Shown here: positions 30,433-42,972 of the stretch, piece after piece
How positions within the stretch are numbered: position 1 is the first letter of the stretch
Layout of the letters: the number at the start of each line of letters is the position of its first letter
NCBI GenBank assembly: GCA_903847385.1
Contig: CAINDO010000599.1
Span: 1-62,724, forward strand
DNA: 62,724 nucleotides
DNA from: an uncultured Myxococcales bacterium
GTDB taxonomy: Bacteria > Myxococcota_A > Bradymonadia > UBA7976 > UBA1532
Direction: 5' to 3'
Translations under genes and position numbers: made by a program
The notes under the pieces: model-generated
Database searches by the model: none
Told to the model about the DNA's origin: nothing
The model's input: the letters and a program-made list of their open reading frames with translations, nothing else

Positions 30433-32285
30433 CAGATCCCGACCGTGAACGGCCCCGCCTGGGTATTGAAGGGCGTGGGGGTGCAGCGCCAGCCGGCGAG
30501 GCAGTCACCGTCGTCCTGGCAGCCCTGGGTGCAGTAGCGCCCGGCCGCGTCACGCCGGCAGTAGCCGTGGTCACAGGTCTGCGCCGGCATCGCGTTCAGG
30601 TCGCAGGGCTGGCCCACGGCGGCGCCCTCGCGGCGCGCGTCGCAGTGGCCCACGATCCCTTCGGCGCCGGTGGCCAGGTCGTACTGGCACAGGCGCCCGG
30701 TGCCCGCCGGGTCGCAGTCGGCGTCACCGCCGCAGGCCGCGAGACACAGGCCGACCTCGACGACGGACCCGTCGCCGATGACGAAGGGCGTCCGGATGCA
30801 CGCCATCGCTTCGCCGCAGGCCGGCGAAGCGTCACAGAGGCCACTGCAGCGCTCCATCGGGCCGAGGCAGAGATTCGACGCGCACACCGCGCCGGCGGCC
30901 GAGCAGTCGGCGTCCAGCGGGAGCCCGTCCACGATGGCCGGCCGGCACTCCGCGCTCAGGCGACCCGGATCGCGGCCGCCGCCGATGAGCATGCAGTGCT
31001 CGCCCGCGGCGCACTCCGCGTCCGCGACGCAGGGCATGTAGTCCCGCCGACAGACCATGCCCTGACCGAGCGCGCGGCACGAGAAGCCGGCGTCGCAATC
31101 GGCCTGGGCGTCGCAGGTCGGCGTACAGTAGCGTTGCCCGTAATCGTCCACGCAGAGCCGGTCGGGTCCGCACTGATCGCGGCCCTCGCAGGGGTCGCCC
31201 TGGCCGGGGCACGCGCGCCCGCCGTGCAGGTCGTCGGCCTCGTCCACCTCGCCATCGCAGTCATTGTCCTCGCCGTCGCAGCCCTCGTCCGTGGGGGACA
31301 CGCCGCCGAAACACAACAGTGAGCCGGCCACGCAGCGGATCTCGCCGGGTTGGCAGGCCCCCACGCTCGAGCCACAGGGCGCCGCGAGCATGGGATCGGC
31401 CTCGTCGATCTCGCCGTCGCAGTCGTCGTCCACCCCGTTGCAGGTCTCCGCGCTCGCCGGCCGCGCGCCCTCGCAGCGCAGCGCACCGCCCTCACACACG
31501 GTCAGGCCCGCGGCGCAAAGTTCGCCTTCGCCGCACGGTTGTTGGCTGTCCACGGTGGCGTCGTCCACCACGCCGTTGCAGTCGTCGTCGGTCCCGTTGC
31601 ATTGCTCGGCGATCGGTGGCGTCTCGCCCTCACAGACGAGCGCGCCGGCCACGCAGGCCCGAACGCCCGGCCGGCAGATGCCCGTCGCGGACCCGCACGG
31701 CTGGCCGATGCCCTCACCGGCCGGGAGTGCGTCGTCCACGGCGCCGTTGCAGTCGTCGTCGACGCCGTTGCACGCTTCGGGGAGCGGGGTGCGGGGCTCG
31801 AGGCAAACGATCTCGCCGGCACGGCACTCGGCGGGGACCTCCCCACAGACACCGGCGGGTCCGCAGGCCCCCGGGGGGAAGGCCGGCGTGTCGTCGAGCA
31901 GCCCGTTGCAGTCGTCGTCCACGCCGTTGCAGGCCTCGGGGACGGGGCCGACGACGCCCTCGCAGACGACCGCCCCATCGCGGCACGCGCGTGTGCCGAG
32001 GCGGCAGGCGCCCACGCTCGGCACGTCTCCGCACGCCCCGCTATCCGGGAACGACTCGTCGATCTGCCCGTCGCAGTCGTTGTCCAGGCCGTCGCAAACC
32101 TCGCCCTGGGGCACGCATGCGCCCACGTCGGGCGGCGTGGCGTCGATGGCGGCGTCGGCCGCCGGCGTGCACGTGTCGCCCAGACAATTGGACAGACCAC
32201 CGCCGAGGCCCACGCCGTCGCCGCAGGCCCCGAGCACGAGACCGGCGGCCGCGAGCAGCAGAAGATTCTTCAAGGCGGGCCTCAT
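30420..32285 (-). CDS. MopE-like Asp/Cys-repeat surface lipoprotein
   Basis: The protein has 621 residues. A signal peptide ends in the lipobox LGAC. Six copies of an Asp/Cys motif of the form CNGVDDDCNG occur at about residues 60-400, each followed by a short acidic end (VDD or IDE). This is the MopE-type motif, named from the Methylococcus copper-related surface protein, and the Asp-rich loops look suited to calcium or other metal binding. Between the motifs lie repeated units with CxxGxxxC pairs. The C-terminal third has Cys-rich blocks such as CDAQADCDAGFSC with no catalytic motif. Its ATG overlaps the stop of the Cys-repeat gene by 4 bp, so the two lipoproteins are coupled. Confidence 0.85.
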   Translation of the reverse strand: MRPALKNLLLLAAAGLVLGACGDGVGLGGGLSNCLGDTCTPAADAAIDATPPDVGACVPQGEVCDGLDNDCDGQIDESFPDSGACGDVPSVGACRLGTRACRDGAVVCEGVVGPVPEACNGVDDDCNGLLDDTPAFPPGACGPAGVCGEVPAECRAGEIVCLEPRTPLPEACNGVDDDCNGAVDDALPAGEGIGQPCGSATGICRPGVRACVAGALVCEGETPPIAEQCNGTDDDCNGVVDDATVDSQQPCGEGELCAAGLTVCEGGALRCEGARPASAETCNGVDDDCDGEIDEADPMLAAPCGSSVGACQPGEIRCVAGSLLCFGGVSPTDEGCDGEDNDCDGEVDEADDLHGGRACPGQGDPCEGRDQCGPDRLCVDDYGQRYCTPTCDAQADCDAGFSCRALGQGMVCRRDYMPCVADAECAAGEHCMLIGGGRDPGRLSAECRPAIVDGLPLDADCSAAGAVCASNLCLGPMERCSGLCDASPACGEAMACIRTPFVIGDGSVVEVGLCLAACGGDADCDPAGTGRLCQYDLATGAEGIVGHCDARREGAAVGQPCDLNAMPAQTCDHGYCRRDAAGRYCTQGCQDDGDCLAGWRCTPTPFNTQAGPFTVGICQRP

Positions 32286-34792
32286 TGGGGGAGACACAGA
32301 TCCAGGAAGCAGACCTGCATGTCCGGGCAGACCAGGAAGGGCAGGGGCAGCACGCCGCACCCTGCGCAGAGCCCGCCGGCGAAAAGGTTGCAGGTGTGGT
32401 TCGGGCGGCAGTCGGCGTCGGAGCGGCAGTGACCATCCGCCGGGAAGCAGCGTTGCTGCAGCGTGTCGCAGCGGCGGTCGGCGCCGCAGTCGGCGTCGTT
32501 GCTGCAGATGTCCGCCGGCGCGACGCAACGGCCGATCGACTCGTTGCAGACCTGCCCGTTGCTGCAATCGGCGTCCGCGCGGCACTGCGTGCAGATCTGG
32601 ACGATGCCGAGGCAGTAGGGCCGATTGGCCGGGCAGTCCGCGTCCGCTTCGCAGCCGACGCAGCGGTGGTCGCGACCGCAGACACCATTGGGGCAGTCGT
32701 TGTCCTGTGCGCAGGCGACGCACTCGCCCGTCGCCATGTCGCAGATGGGCGTCTCGCCCTGACACTGCGCGGAGTTCACGCAGTCCACGCAGCGGTTGTT
32801 GGCCGCGTCGCAGCGCTGTCCAGGGCAGTCCCCGTCGTTCTGGCAGCGTGCGCAGGTGTGCGTCTGCAGGTTGCACACGCCCGGTGCGCAGTCGGCGTTT
32901 CCGACGCAGCCGACACACTGGTCGCTCCCCCGGTCGCAGACCTGCCCCGCGGGGCAGTCCGCCTGCTCCAGGCAGCGGTGACAGGCCTGGTCGAGGCCGC
33001 AGCGCCCGCCGTTCGGGCAGTCGGCGTCCACCAGGCACTCCGTGCAGCGGTGCTCCTCGACCACACACCGCCCGCCGTTCGGGCAGTGGGCGTCCTCGAC
33101 GCACGCGACGCACCCCGCGCCGGCGTCGCAGTGGAGTCCGGCGCCGCAGTCGGCGTCCAGCAGGCACGGGGCGCAGCGACCCTCGGCCACGCGGCAGCGA
33201 CCTTCGGGGCACTGCGCATCCTCGGTGCACTCCACGCAGGCGCCGCCCGCGCCGCAGTGGCGGCCCATCGGGCAGTCCGCGTCCGCGACGCATTCGACGC
33301 AGACGTCGGCCACACAGTGCCGACCCAGGCCGCAGTCCTCGTCGATGGCGCAGCCGACGCAGCGATGGTCGGCGTCACACGTGGCGTTGCCGCCGTTCGC
33401 GTTGCAGTCCATGTCCACGCGGCAGGCGACGCAGGTCTCGGTCTCGGCGTCGCAAACGCCGGCGGCGCAGTGTTCGTCGGCGAAGCAGGTCACACACTCG
33501 CGGCGCGCGGGGTGGCAGCGGCCCTCCGGACAGTCGGGGTCCGCGAGGCACCCGACACACTGATGGAGCGCGACGTCACACCGGCCCTCGACGCAATCGG
33601 CATCGGCGCGGCACCCGACGCAGGTGTGCGCCTCGAGGTCGCACACCCCGCTCCCGCAGTTCGCATCCGCCGCGCAGTCCACACACTGGCCCAACGCCGT
33701 GTCGCATACGCGACCGCCCAGGCAGTCGCCGTCCGAGGCGCACGTCACGCAGCGGTTCGTCGCCGGATCGCACACCTCGCCGGCCGCGCACTGTTGGCGA
33801 CCGCGGCACTCGACGCACACGTGCTCCCGCGCGAGGCAGACGCCCCCCGGGCAGTCGGCGTCGGCCAGACACGCGACGCACTGGTTCGTTGCGAGGTCGC
33901 ACAGGCCACCAGGGCACTGGGCGTCCTCGGTGCACTGCACGCAGCGCCCGCGTGCGAGATCGCACATGCCCTCGGCGCAGTCGGTCGGCGCGAGGCAATC
34001 GACGCAAACACCGCGGCTGCCGTCACAGTGGCGTCCCTCACCGCACTCGGCGTCCTCGATGCACTGGCGGCACAGGCCGCCCAACTCCGGGCGGCAGCGC
34101 GCCGGAGCGGGGCAGGTGTCCATCTCGGCGCTGCAGGCCGTCACGCAACGGGCCCGGAGCGGATCGCAGACCTCGCCCTCGCCGCAAGTGACCTCGGCGC
34201 AGGCTGCGCGGGGCCCGCACAGTCCCTCCGGTGGCACACAATGGCCCTCGACGCACATGAACCCGACGCCGCAGGCCTCTTCGCTGTCGCCGCAGGCGCG
34301 CGCGCAGAACGTGCCATCGGACAGGGTCACGCACGCTGAACCCTCACCTGCGCACTCGTCGTCGGCGGTGCACGAGGCGCAAGGCGACTTGCCCACCGGC
34401 CGGCACCGACCGGAGGTCGCCTCGCAATACTCGCCGTTGGGGCAGGTCCCGGAGACGCGACAATCCGTCTCCTCCGGGAAACACAGGCCCTGGCTGATGT
34501 CGCAGCGTTCGCCCAGCGGGCAGTCGTCCTGCGTCCGGCAATGGCCGATGGCCAGCACGCACCGGCCCCGCGCCGTGTCGCAGGTACCCCCGGGACAGTC
34601 GGCGTCGGAGACGCACTCGGGGGCGGCGGCGTCCCGGTCGGGTCGGACGAGGGCGTCGGTTTCGCTCTTGTCTGCGGCCGCGCAGCCGATGATGCCCATG
34701 ACGACGACGAGGCACCAGACAGCGCGACCCGCCGTGCGCGGAGCCCATGCGAGGCGTAGCGCCGGGGTCGTCGGTCGATGAGAGAATTGCAA
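32282..34792 (-). CDS. Lipoprotein with 26 tandem four-cysteine repeats
   Basis: The protein has 836 residues with the TTG start chosen here. A basic stretch and hydrophobic run (VWCLVVVMGIIGC) lead to a lipobox-like Cys at about residue 37. Irregular Cys-rich units follow, then from about residue 244 to 811 a near-continuous array of 26 units of 20-24 residues, each with four Cys. A typical opening is CLADADCPGGVC. The pattern is C-x5-C-x4/6-C-x7-C with small variations. The array looks like an extracellular rod of disulfide-locked beads. The TTG at 34792 follows GGAGG with 5 nt spacing. The ATG at 34816 has no ribosome-binding site and would make the signal n-region too long. The gene is coupled to the MopE-like gene downstream. 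Confidence 0.85.
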   Translation of the reverse strand: MQFSHRPTTPALRLAWAPRTAGRAVWCLVVVMGIIGCAAADKSETDALVRPDRDAAAPECVSDADCPGGTCDTARGRCVLAIGHCRTQDDCPLGERCDISQGLCFPEETDCRVSGTCPNGEYCEATSGRCRPVGKSPCASCTADDECAGEGSACVTLSDGTFCARACGDSEEACGVGFMCVEGHCVPPEGLCGPRAACAEVTCGEGEVCDPLRARCVTACSAEMDTCPAPARCRPELGGLCRQCIEDAECGEGRHCDGSRGVCVDCLAPTDCAEGMCDLARGRCVQCTEDAQCPGGLCDLATNQCVACLADADCPGGVCLAREHVCVECRGRQQCAAGEVCDPATNRCVTCASDGDCLGGRVCDTALGQCVDCAADANCGSGVCDLEAHTCVGCRADADCVEGRCDVALHQCVGCLADPDCPEGRCHPARRECVTCFADEHCAAGVCDAETETCVACRVDMDCNANGGNATCDADHRCVGCAIDEDCGLGRHCVADVCVECVADADCPMGRHCGAGGACVECTEDAQCPEGRCRVAEGRCAPCLLDADCGAGLHCDAGAGCVACVEDAHCPNGGRCVVEEHRCTECLVDADCPNGGRCGLDQACHRCLEQADCPAGQVCDRGSDQCVGCVGNADCAPGVCNLQTHTCARCQNDGDCPGQRCDAANNRCVDCVNSAQCQGETPICDMATGECVACAQDNDCPNGVCGRDHRCVGCEADADCPANRPYCLGIVQICTQCRADADCSNGQVCNESIGRCVAPADICSNDADCGADRRCDTLQQRCFPADGHCRSDADCRPNHTCNLFAGGLCAGCGVLPLPFLVCPDMQVCFLDLCLPQ
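32360..34063 (-). repeat. Array of 26 diverged repeats encoding four-cysteine units
   Basis: The coding repeat averages about 65 bp per unit. The protein pattern is well kept while the DNA is diverged, so the array is old or under selection at protein level. Recurring codon blocks for D-A-D-C are visible throughout. The array fills the last two thirds of the lipoprotein gene. Confidence 0.85.
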
Positions 34793-34904
34793 CCGTGCCT
34801 CCAGGGTCGGATACATGTGGGCCCGCGCCGTGCCGTGGCCCGACGGAACGCGAAGTGCAGAAGTGTAAACGGAACGCTGGAATCTCGGAAAGGACCGAAT
34901 CCCC

Positions 34905-35510
34905 ATGAACTGGCGCGTCCGAACCTTCTGCGCCCTGCTCACGACGCCGGCCAGCCCCGCCGTGCATGCCCAGGTCGTGCAGAAGCCCACGCTCGCCGAG
35001 CCGGCGCTCCGCGCAGACGCCGAGGTCGTCCGCGAGCTGATCGAGCTCGAAAAGTCCCTCGCGGGACTGGAGGCCACCGCCCTCACCGTGGCCTCGGGTG
35101 CGGCCCGTGAACGGCTTCTCACGCGGATTCGAGACGCCGCATCGCGCCTCGACCGCGTCGTCGGCCGCATCCGGAGTGGCGGCGAAATCCCGTCCCCCGA
35201 TGCACCACTGCCCATGGCGGACGTCGACTTCGCGCGCCTCCTGACCGCCCTGGACGCGGAGGCGTTCGCCCCGAGGCGCCTGGCGACGCTGCGGGATGCG
35301 GCCCGAAACAACCCGCTGACCGTTCATCAACTCACGCTGGTCCTGGAGCGGTTCTCCTTCCCGGCGGAGCGGGTCGATGCGGTGCGCGCCGTGGCCCCGC
35401 GTCTGGTCGATCCGGAGCATGGCTACGAGCTCTCCGCGGCCTTCCGATTCGATGACGACCGGGAGGAAGTCCGCAAAATCCTCGAAAACACCGCCCGCCC
35501 GGCCCCTTGA
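34905..35510 (+). CDS. Exported DUF4476-like protein
   Basis: The protein has 201 residues. The N-terminus looks like a weak signal peptide (RTFCALLTTPASPAVHA). The middle is helical and Ala/Arg-rich. The C-terminal ~95 residues, from DVDFARLLTALDAEAF to FRFDDDREEVRKIL, match the DUF4476 pattern, including LTVHQLTLVLERFSF and VAPRLVDPEHGYEL. DUF4476 is a helical domain of unknown function common in myxobacteria. The ATG at 34905 has AAAGGA about 10 nt upstream. The gene is divergent from the Cys-repeat lipoprotein gene and 67 bp upstream of a PilZ gene. Its stop codon forms part of a TTGACA element. Confidence 0.75.
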   Translation: MNWRVRTFCALLTTPASPAVHAQVVQKPTLAEPALRADAEVVRELIELEKSLAGLEATALTVASGAARERLLTRIRDAASRLDRVVGRIRSGGEIPSPDAPLPMADVDFARLLTALDAEAFAPRRLATLRDAARNNPLTVHQLTLVLERFSFPAERVDAVRAVAPRLVDPEHGYELSAAFRFDDDREEVRKILENTARPAP

Positions 35511-35536
35511 CAATGGGGTCGACGCGGCCGAAACAT
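35507..35536 (+). promoter_or_regulatory. Candidate promoter for the PilZ gene
   Basis: A perfect TTGACA (35507-35512) contains the TGA stop of the DUF4476-like gene. The -10 candidate AAACAT (35531-35536) is weak and lies 18 bp away. The -35 is good, the -10 uncertain. Confidence 0.4.
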
Positions 35537-35577
35537 GCCGGCTTTGCGAACTGTCGGGTGCGAATCAGGAGGGAACC

Positions 35578-35949
35578 ATGTCAACCGTACGGCGCCGCTT
35601 CGGGCGCTTCGACCGCGAACTCCCGGTCACGCTGACCGTGGGGGAGACGACCGTGACCGGCGTCACCGTGAACATCGGCCTCGGCGGCGTGTTCGTGATG
35701 GCCGCCGTGGACGCGGCCTTCGACGCGCCGGTCTCGCTCAAGCTGGAGTTGCCCCAGCCCAAGATGACCGTCGAAGCCAAGGGCCGCGTGATGTGGAGCC
35801 GGGCCACCGGCGAGCGCGCCGAAGGCATCGGCATCGCGTTCGACGCCCTGCGGCCCATCGACGTCTGGGGACTGCTGCAGTACTTCAATCTCTCGTCCAA
35901 GGCCAGCCGGGACGAGGTCGTTCAAGGCGCCGACGAAGAGACGCCCTGA
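35578..35949 (+). CDS. Single-domain PilZ protein
   Basis: The protein has 123 residues and is a stand-alone PilZ domain, the usual c-di-GMP receptor fold. The N-terminal arginine motif is RRRFGRFDRELPV. The second motif, normally D/N-x-S-x-x-G, reads NIGLGG, so Gly replaces the conserved Ser. That change may weaken ligand binding. The tail (SKASRDEVVQGADEE) is charged and flexible. It may therefore act as an adaptor as well as a receptor. The ATG at 35578 has AGGAGGG at 35567-35573. It is convergent with the MYXO-CTERM protein gene 6 bp away. Confidence 0.82.
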   Translation: MSTVRRRFGRFDRELPVTLTVGETTVTGVTVNIGLGGVFVMAAVDAAFDAPVSLKLELPQPKMTVEAKGRVMWSRATGERAEGIGIAFDALRPIDVWGLLQYFNLSSKASRDEVVQGADEETP

Positions 35950-35955
35950 GCCCGG

Positions 35956-38436
<2,481 letters not shown>

Positions 38437-38510
38437 GGGTCACATCCTTGGGGCGAACCCGCAGAGGGTGCGGTGCCGGGCGGCATCGCGTCAATGCCGA
38501 GGTGCCGCGA

Positions 38511-41396
38511 TCAGCTTTGCGGAAGTACAGTACGAAGGTAGCGGCCCGTATGGCTGGCGTCGATGGTCGCCACGTCCTCGGGTGTCCCGACCGCGAGAAT
38601 GCGGCCGCCCCCGGCGCCGCCCTCCGGACCGATGTCCACGACCCAGTCGGCCGTCTTGATGATGTCCAGGTTGTGCTCGATCATCACGACGGTGTTGCCG
38701 GCGGACACGAGCCGCTGGACGACCTCCAGGAGACGGCGAATGTCCTCGAAGTGCAGGCCCGTCGAGGGCTCGTCCAGGATGTAGAGCGTGCGACCGGTGG
38801 CCGTTCGCGCCAGCTCGCGGCTGAGCTTGATGCGCTGGGCCTCGCCCCCGGAGAGAGTCGTCGAGGGCTGGCCGAGCTGAAGGTAGCCCAGGCCGACCTC
38901 CTGGAGCGTCTTCAGGCCGCGCAGGATCTTGCGGTGGTTCTGGAAGAGCTCGGCGGCGTCGTCGATCGTCGTATCGAGGATCTCGCTGATCGTGCGGTCG
39001 CGGTAGCGCACGCGGAGCGTGGCGTCGTTGAAGCGCCGGCCCTTGCATTCCTCGCAGGGCACGTAGACGTCCGCCAGGAAGTGCATCTCGACCTTGGTCA
39101 CGCCGGCGCCTTCGCAGCGCTCGCAGCGGCCGCCTTTGACGTTGAAGCTGAAGCGGCCGGCGCTGAACCCGTAGGCTTTGGCTTCGCGCGTGGAGGCGAA
39201 GACCTCGCGGATGTCGTCCCACATCTTGGTGTAGGTCGCCGGGTTGCTGCGCGGCGTGCGGCCGATGGGGCTCTGGTCGATGTCGATGACCTTGTCCAGG
39301 TGCTCCAGACCCGTCAGGCCGTCGTGCGGCCCCGGGACATCGTTGGCGCCGTTGAGCGCCCGCGCCGCGGCCGGCAGCAGGATGTCGTTCACGAGCGTGC
39401 TCTTGCCCGCGCCGCTGACGCCGGTGACACACGTGAACACGCCCACCGGGAACGCGGCGTCCACGCCTTGCAGGTTGTTCGCCCGCGCGTTCTTCACGCG
39501 AATCTGCCGCGTCGGATCCGGGGCGCGTCGCCGCTCGGGCAGCTCGATGCGCCGGCGCCCGGAGAGGTAGGCCGCCGTCAGGCTGTGCTCGGCCTTCGCG
39601 AACACCTCCGGCGGGCCGCTCGCCACGACCTCGCCGCCCGTCCGACCGGCGCCGGGCCCGAAGTCGACGATCCAGTCGCACAACTCCATGATCTCCTGGT
39701 CGTGCTCCACCACGAGCACGCTGTTGCCCAGGTCCCGCAGGTGCTCGAGCGTCGAGATCAAGCGGCGGTTGTCTCGGGGGTGCAGGCCGATCGAGGGTTC
39801 GTCGAGGATGTAGAGCACGCCCGTGAGCTCGCTGCCCATCTGGCTCGCCAGGCGGATGCGCTGGCTCTCGCCGCCGGACAGCGTCGGCCCCGGGCGGTCC
39901 AGGCTGAGGTACTCCAGCCCGACGTTCAGCAGGAACCGCAGGCGCCCGCAGATCTCCTTCGTCAGCTCGGCGGCGATGATCCCGCGCGACCCGGCCAGGT
40001 CCAGCGTGCGGAAGAACTCGTGTGCCTCGGCGATGGTGCTGCCGTTGATCTCCAGAATCGAGCGCCCGCCCACCTGTACGGCCGCCGACTCGGGCCGCAG
40101 GCGCGTGCCCTTGCAGGCCTTGCAGGCGGCGGTGCTGAAGTAGGCGGCCAGGTTCAGGCGCGCCTCCTCGGTCTGCGCGTCCCGCCATCGCCGCATCATG
40201 GTGGGCAGCACGCCCTCCCAGGCCGTGGCGAAGGTCTCCGTGCCGTGGCCGCGCCGCCACTTCAGCTGAATCTCCTCCTCGCCGGAGCCGTAGAGGATCA
40301 GCGCCCGATGGGCCTCGGCGAGGCTTTCGAAGGGCGCCTTGAGGTTCATGCCGAAGGTCTCGGCGACGGCCTCGAGGATCTTCTTCGTCCACGCGCCCGC
40401 CGGGTGATTGAGCAGCGTCCGCCACGGTTTGATGGCGCCGTCTTCGATGGACAGCGTGGGGTCGGGCACGACCCTCGCCGGGTCGATCTCCAGCGCCGTG
40501 CCCAGCCCGTTGCACTCGCGGCACATGCCCAGCGGGCTGTTGAAGCTGAAGCTCGGCGGAGAAAGTTCGGGGAACCCGAGGCTGCAATGGGCGCACCACC
40601 GGCTCTCGCTGAACAGGCGGTCGTCCTTCTCGCCGTGCACGGTCACGACGAGCTTGCCCTCGCCGCGCTTCAGGGCCGTCTCGACGGAGTCCGTGAGGCG
40701 CGAGCGTTGGTCCGGCCGCGACACCAGGCGGTCGACGACGACGTCGACCTGGTTGCGGCGCTTCTTGTCCAGGGTGGTGTGCTCGTCGAGCTCGATGATC
40801 TCGCCGTCCACGCGGATGCGCGCGAAGCCCTGCGTCCGCAGTTCATCGAGCAGCTCTTTGTGTTCGCCCTTGCGGTTCTCGATGACCGGCGCGAGTACGA
40901 CGAACTTCGTGCCCTCGGGCAGGTGCGAGAGCTCCTCGACGATCTGCTGCGCCGTCTGCGGCTCCACGGAACGGCCGCACTGGTAACACCGTTGCTCGCC
41001 CACGCGGGCGTATAGCACGCGAAGGTAGTCGTAGATCTCGGTGATGGTGCCGACCGTCGAGCGCGGGTTCTTGCTGGCGGCCTTCTGCTCGATGCTGATC
41101 GTCGGCGACAGGCCGCGGATCGAGTCGTAGTGCGGCTTCTCCATCTGACCGAGGAACTGGCGGGCATAGGCCGACAAGCTCTCGACGTATCGGCGCTGCC
41201 CCTCGGCGAAGAGCGTGTCGAAGGCCAGCGACGACTTGCCGCTGCCCGAGACGCCCGTGAACACGACCAGCTTCTTCTTGGGGATCTCCAGGTCGATGCC
41301 CTTGAGATTGTGCTCGCGGGCACCGCGCACGATGATGTGGTCGAGTTCGGTGACGCGCTCCCCGGAGCTGTCGGGGGGCAGGGCGTGTCTGGACAT
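38511..41396 (-). CDS. uvrA: Excinuclease ABC subunit A
   Basis: The protein has 961 residues, full length for UvrA. The first ATPase has Walker [18 protein letters not shown] at about residue 47 and signature [16 protein letters not shown]. The second has Walker [16 protein letters not shown] and signature [17 protein letters not shown]. Zinc-binding pairs CYQCG, CAHC, CREC, CKACKG and [16 protein letters not shown] are visible. UvrA recognises DNA damage as a dimer and loads UvrB. The start is the ATG at 41396, preceded by AAGG. The in-frame ATG at 41432 would add 12 residues unlike the family. It reads divergently from mpl across 86 bp. No SOS box could be identified. Confidence 0.97.
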   Translation of the reverse strand: MSRHALPPDSSGERVTELDHIIVRGAREHNLKGIDLEIPKKKLVVFTGVSGSGKSSLAFDTLFAEGQRRYVESLSAYARQFLGQMEKPHYDSIRGLSPTISIEQKAASKNPRSTVGTITEIYDYLRVLYARVGEQRCYQCGRSVEPQTAQQIVEELSHLPEGTKFVVLAPVIENRKGEHKELLDELRTQGFARIRVDGEIIELDEHTTLDKKRRNQVDVVVDRLVSRPDQRSRLTDSVETALKRGEGKLVVTVHGEKDDRLFSESRWCAHCSLGFPELSPPSFSFNSPLGMCRECNGLGTALEIDPARVVPDPTLSIEDGAIKPWRTLLNHPAGAWTKKILEAVAETFGMNLKAPFESLAEAHRALILYGSGEEEIQLKWRRGHGTETFATAWEGVLPTMMRRWRDAQTEEARLNLAAYFSTAACKACKGTRLRPESAAVQVGGRSILEINGSTIAEAHEFFRTLDLAGSRGIIAAELTKEICGRLRFLLNVGLEYLSLDRPGPTLSGGESQRIRLASQMGSELTGVLYILDEPSIGLHPRDNRRLISTLEHLRDLGNSVLVVEHDQEIMELCDWIVDFGPGAGRTGGEVVASGPPEVFAKAEHSLTAAYLSGRRRIELPERRRAPDPTRQIRVKNARANNLQGVDAAFPVGVFTCVTGVSGAGKSTLVNDILLPAAARALNGANDVPGPHDGLTGLEHLDKVIDIDQSPIGRTPRSNPATYTKMWDDIREVFASTREAKAYGFSAGRFSFNVKGGRCERCEGAGVTKVEMHFLADVYVPCEECKGRRFNDATLRVRYRDRTISEILDTTIDDAAELFQNHRKILRGLKTLQEVGLGYLQLGQPSTTLSGGEAQRIKLSRELARTATGRTLYILDEPSTGLHFEDIRRLLEVVQRLVSAGNTVVMIEHNLDIIKTADWVVDIGPEGGAGGGRILAVGTPEDVATIDASHTGRYLRTVLPQS

Positions 41397-41482
41397 CTGT
41401 TCAGCCTTTCGATGAGCAGGGGCAAAATGCACAAGGCGAGCGATCGTTGCAAGCCCTCGCGTCGCGGTGCTATGAGCGCCCC

Positions 41483-42949
41483 ATGACGAAGCCCAATCAG
41501 CCGTGGTTCATCCGCCGCCCCATGCCGACGCGGGCGGAGGTCGAAAAGGTTCATCTGATCGGCATCGCCGGCGCGGGCATGGGCGCGTTCGCCGGGATGC
41601 TCCAGGCCGCCGGCTTCGAGGTCCGCGGGTCCGACCGGAACGTGTATCCGCCGATGAGCACCGAGCTCACGCAGCTCGGCATCCCCTGGATGGAGGGCTG
41701 GGCGCCGGAGCACCTGGACTGGGGCCCGGACCTGGTGATCGTCGGCAACGTCTGCCGGCGCGACAACCCCGAGTCCGTCGCGGCGGCCGAGCGCGGCATC
41801 CCGAGCGTCTCGTTCCCGCAGGCCTTCAGCGACCTCTTCCTGACGGACGCCGTGCCTGTCGTCATCGCCGGCACCCACGGCAAGACGACCACGACCGCCC
41901 TGACCACGAACGTGCTGCACGGCGCCGGGCTGAACCCCGGCATGCTCGTCGGCGGCGTCACGCGGAACTTCGACTCGACCTTCCTGCTCGGCGGCGGGCC
42001 CGGCGTGCCCTTCGTGATCGAAGGCGACGAGTACGACACGGCCTGGTTCGACAAGGGCCCGAAGTTCCTGCACTACCGGCCGCAGATCTGCGTGATCAAC
42101 AACATCGAGTTCGACCACGCGGACATCTACGACACCATCGAGGAGATCGAGGAGAACTTCGACCGCCTGGTGGACATCCTCGGCCCCGGCGCCACGCTGC
42201 TCGTCAACGTCGACGACGCTCGGGTGATGGCCCGCGCCGCCCGGGCCAAGTGCACCGTCCGCACCTACGGCTTCGGGCCGGAGGCCTCGCTCCGGGCCGT
42301 GGACATCGAGCCGAACGCCGCCGGCTGCGCCTTCACGTTCGTCGAGGACGGCGTCGTACAGGGCCGCGTGCAGTCACCGCTCGCCGGCCGTCACAACGTG
42401 TGGAACACGCTGGCGGCGATCGGCGTCGCCCGCGCCCTCGGCCGCGACTTCGAGGCGACGCTGCCCGGCATCCGCAGCTACGCCGGCGTGAAGAAGCGCC
42501 AGGAAGAGAAGGGCGAGGCGAGGGGGGTCCTGGTCATCGACGACTACGGCCACCACCCGACGGCCATCGACGAGACCCTGCAGGCGCTCCGCGCACGATA
42601 TCCGGGCCGGCGCCTCTGGGCCGTCTACGAGCCGAAGAGCAACACGGCGCGTCGCAACGTCCACCAGGACGCCTACGCCGCCTGCTTCGATGCCGCCGAC
42701 TTCGTCCTGTTCTCCCGGCCCTTCATCAAGGAGGACAAGCTCACCGCGGACGAGAAGCTCGACCTCGACCGCGTGGTGGACGCGATCGCCGCGCGCGGCC
42801 GCAGCGCCCGCCACCGGCCGTCCATCGAGGCGCTCGTGGAGCTCATCGCCGCCGAGGCCACGTCCGGTGACGTGGTCGTCTTCATGTCCTCGAGCGGCTT
42901 CGAGGGCATTCACGACAAACTGCTCGCGCGTCTTCGCGAGGGCGCCTGA
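41483..42949 (+). CDS. mpl: UDP-N-acetylmuramate-tripeptide ligase (Mpl, murein peptide recycling)
   Basis: The protein has 488 residues and belongs to the Mur ligase family. The nucleotide motif VHLIGIAGAGMGAFAG lies near the N-terminus. The ATP loop is IAGTHGKTTTTALTT and the Mg/substrate region FVIEGDEYDTAWFDK. The C-terminal GHHPTAIDETLQAL and YEPKSNTARRNVHQ identify Mpl rather than MurC. Mpl joins recycled L-Ala-gamma-D-Glu-mDAP to UDP-MurNAc. The ATG at 41483 has a weak ribosome-binding site. The gene is followed 23 bp downstream by a PilZ protein that may share its transcript. No other wall-recycling gene is visible. Confidence 0.9.
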   Translation: MTKPNQPWFIRRPMPTRAEVEKVHLIGIAGAGMGAFAGMLQAAGFEVRGSDRNVYPPMSTELTQLGIPWMEGWAPEHLDWGPDLVIVGNVCRRDNPESVAAAERGIPSVSFPQAFSDLFLTDAVPVVIAGTHGKTTTTALTTNVLHGAGLNPGMLVGGVTRNFDSTFLLGGGPGVPFVIEGDEYDTAWFDKGPKFLHYRPQICVINNIEFDHADIYDTIEEIEENFDRLVDILGPGATLLVNVDDARVMARAARAKCTVRTYGFGPEASLRAVDIEPNAAGCAFTFVEDGVVQGRVQSPLAGRHNVWNTLAAIGVARALGRDFEATLPGIRSYAGVKKRQEEKGEARGVLVIDDYGHHPTAIDETLQALRARYPGRRLWAVYEPKSNTARRNVHQDAYAACFDAADFVLFSRPFIKEDKLTADEKLDLDRVVDAIAARGRSARHRPSIEALVELIAAEATSGDVVVFMSSSGFEGIHDKLLARLREGA

Positions 42950-42972
42950 GGTCGGATTCCGGAGGCGCTCAC

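Noticed and set aside
32360..34063. CRISPR-like regular repeats
   Set aside because: The periodic unit is coding, diverged and contiguous in one frame, with no spacer structure.
31264..34339. Two very long plus-strand frames opposite the cysteine-rich lipoproteins
   Set aside because: Repetitive sense sequence gives long open frames; products are Arg/Ser/Pro-rich or Ala/Val/Arg-rich and have no signal or motif.
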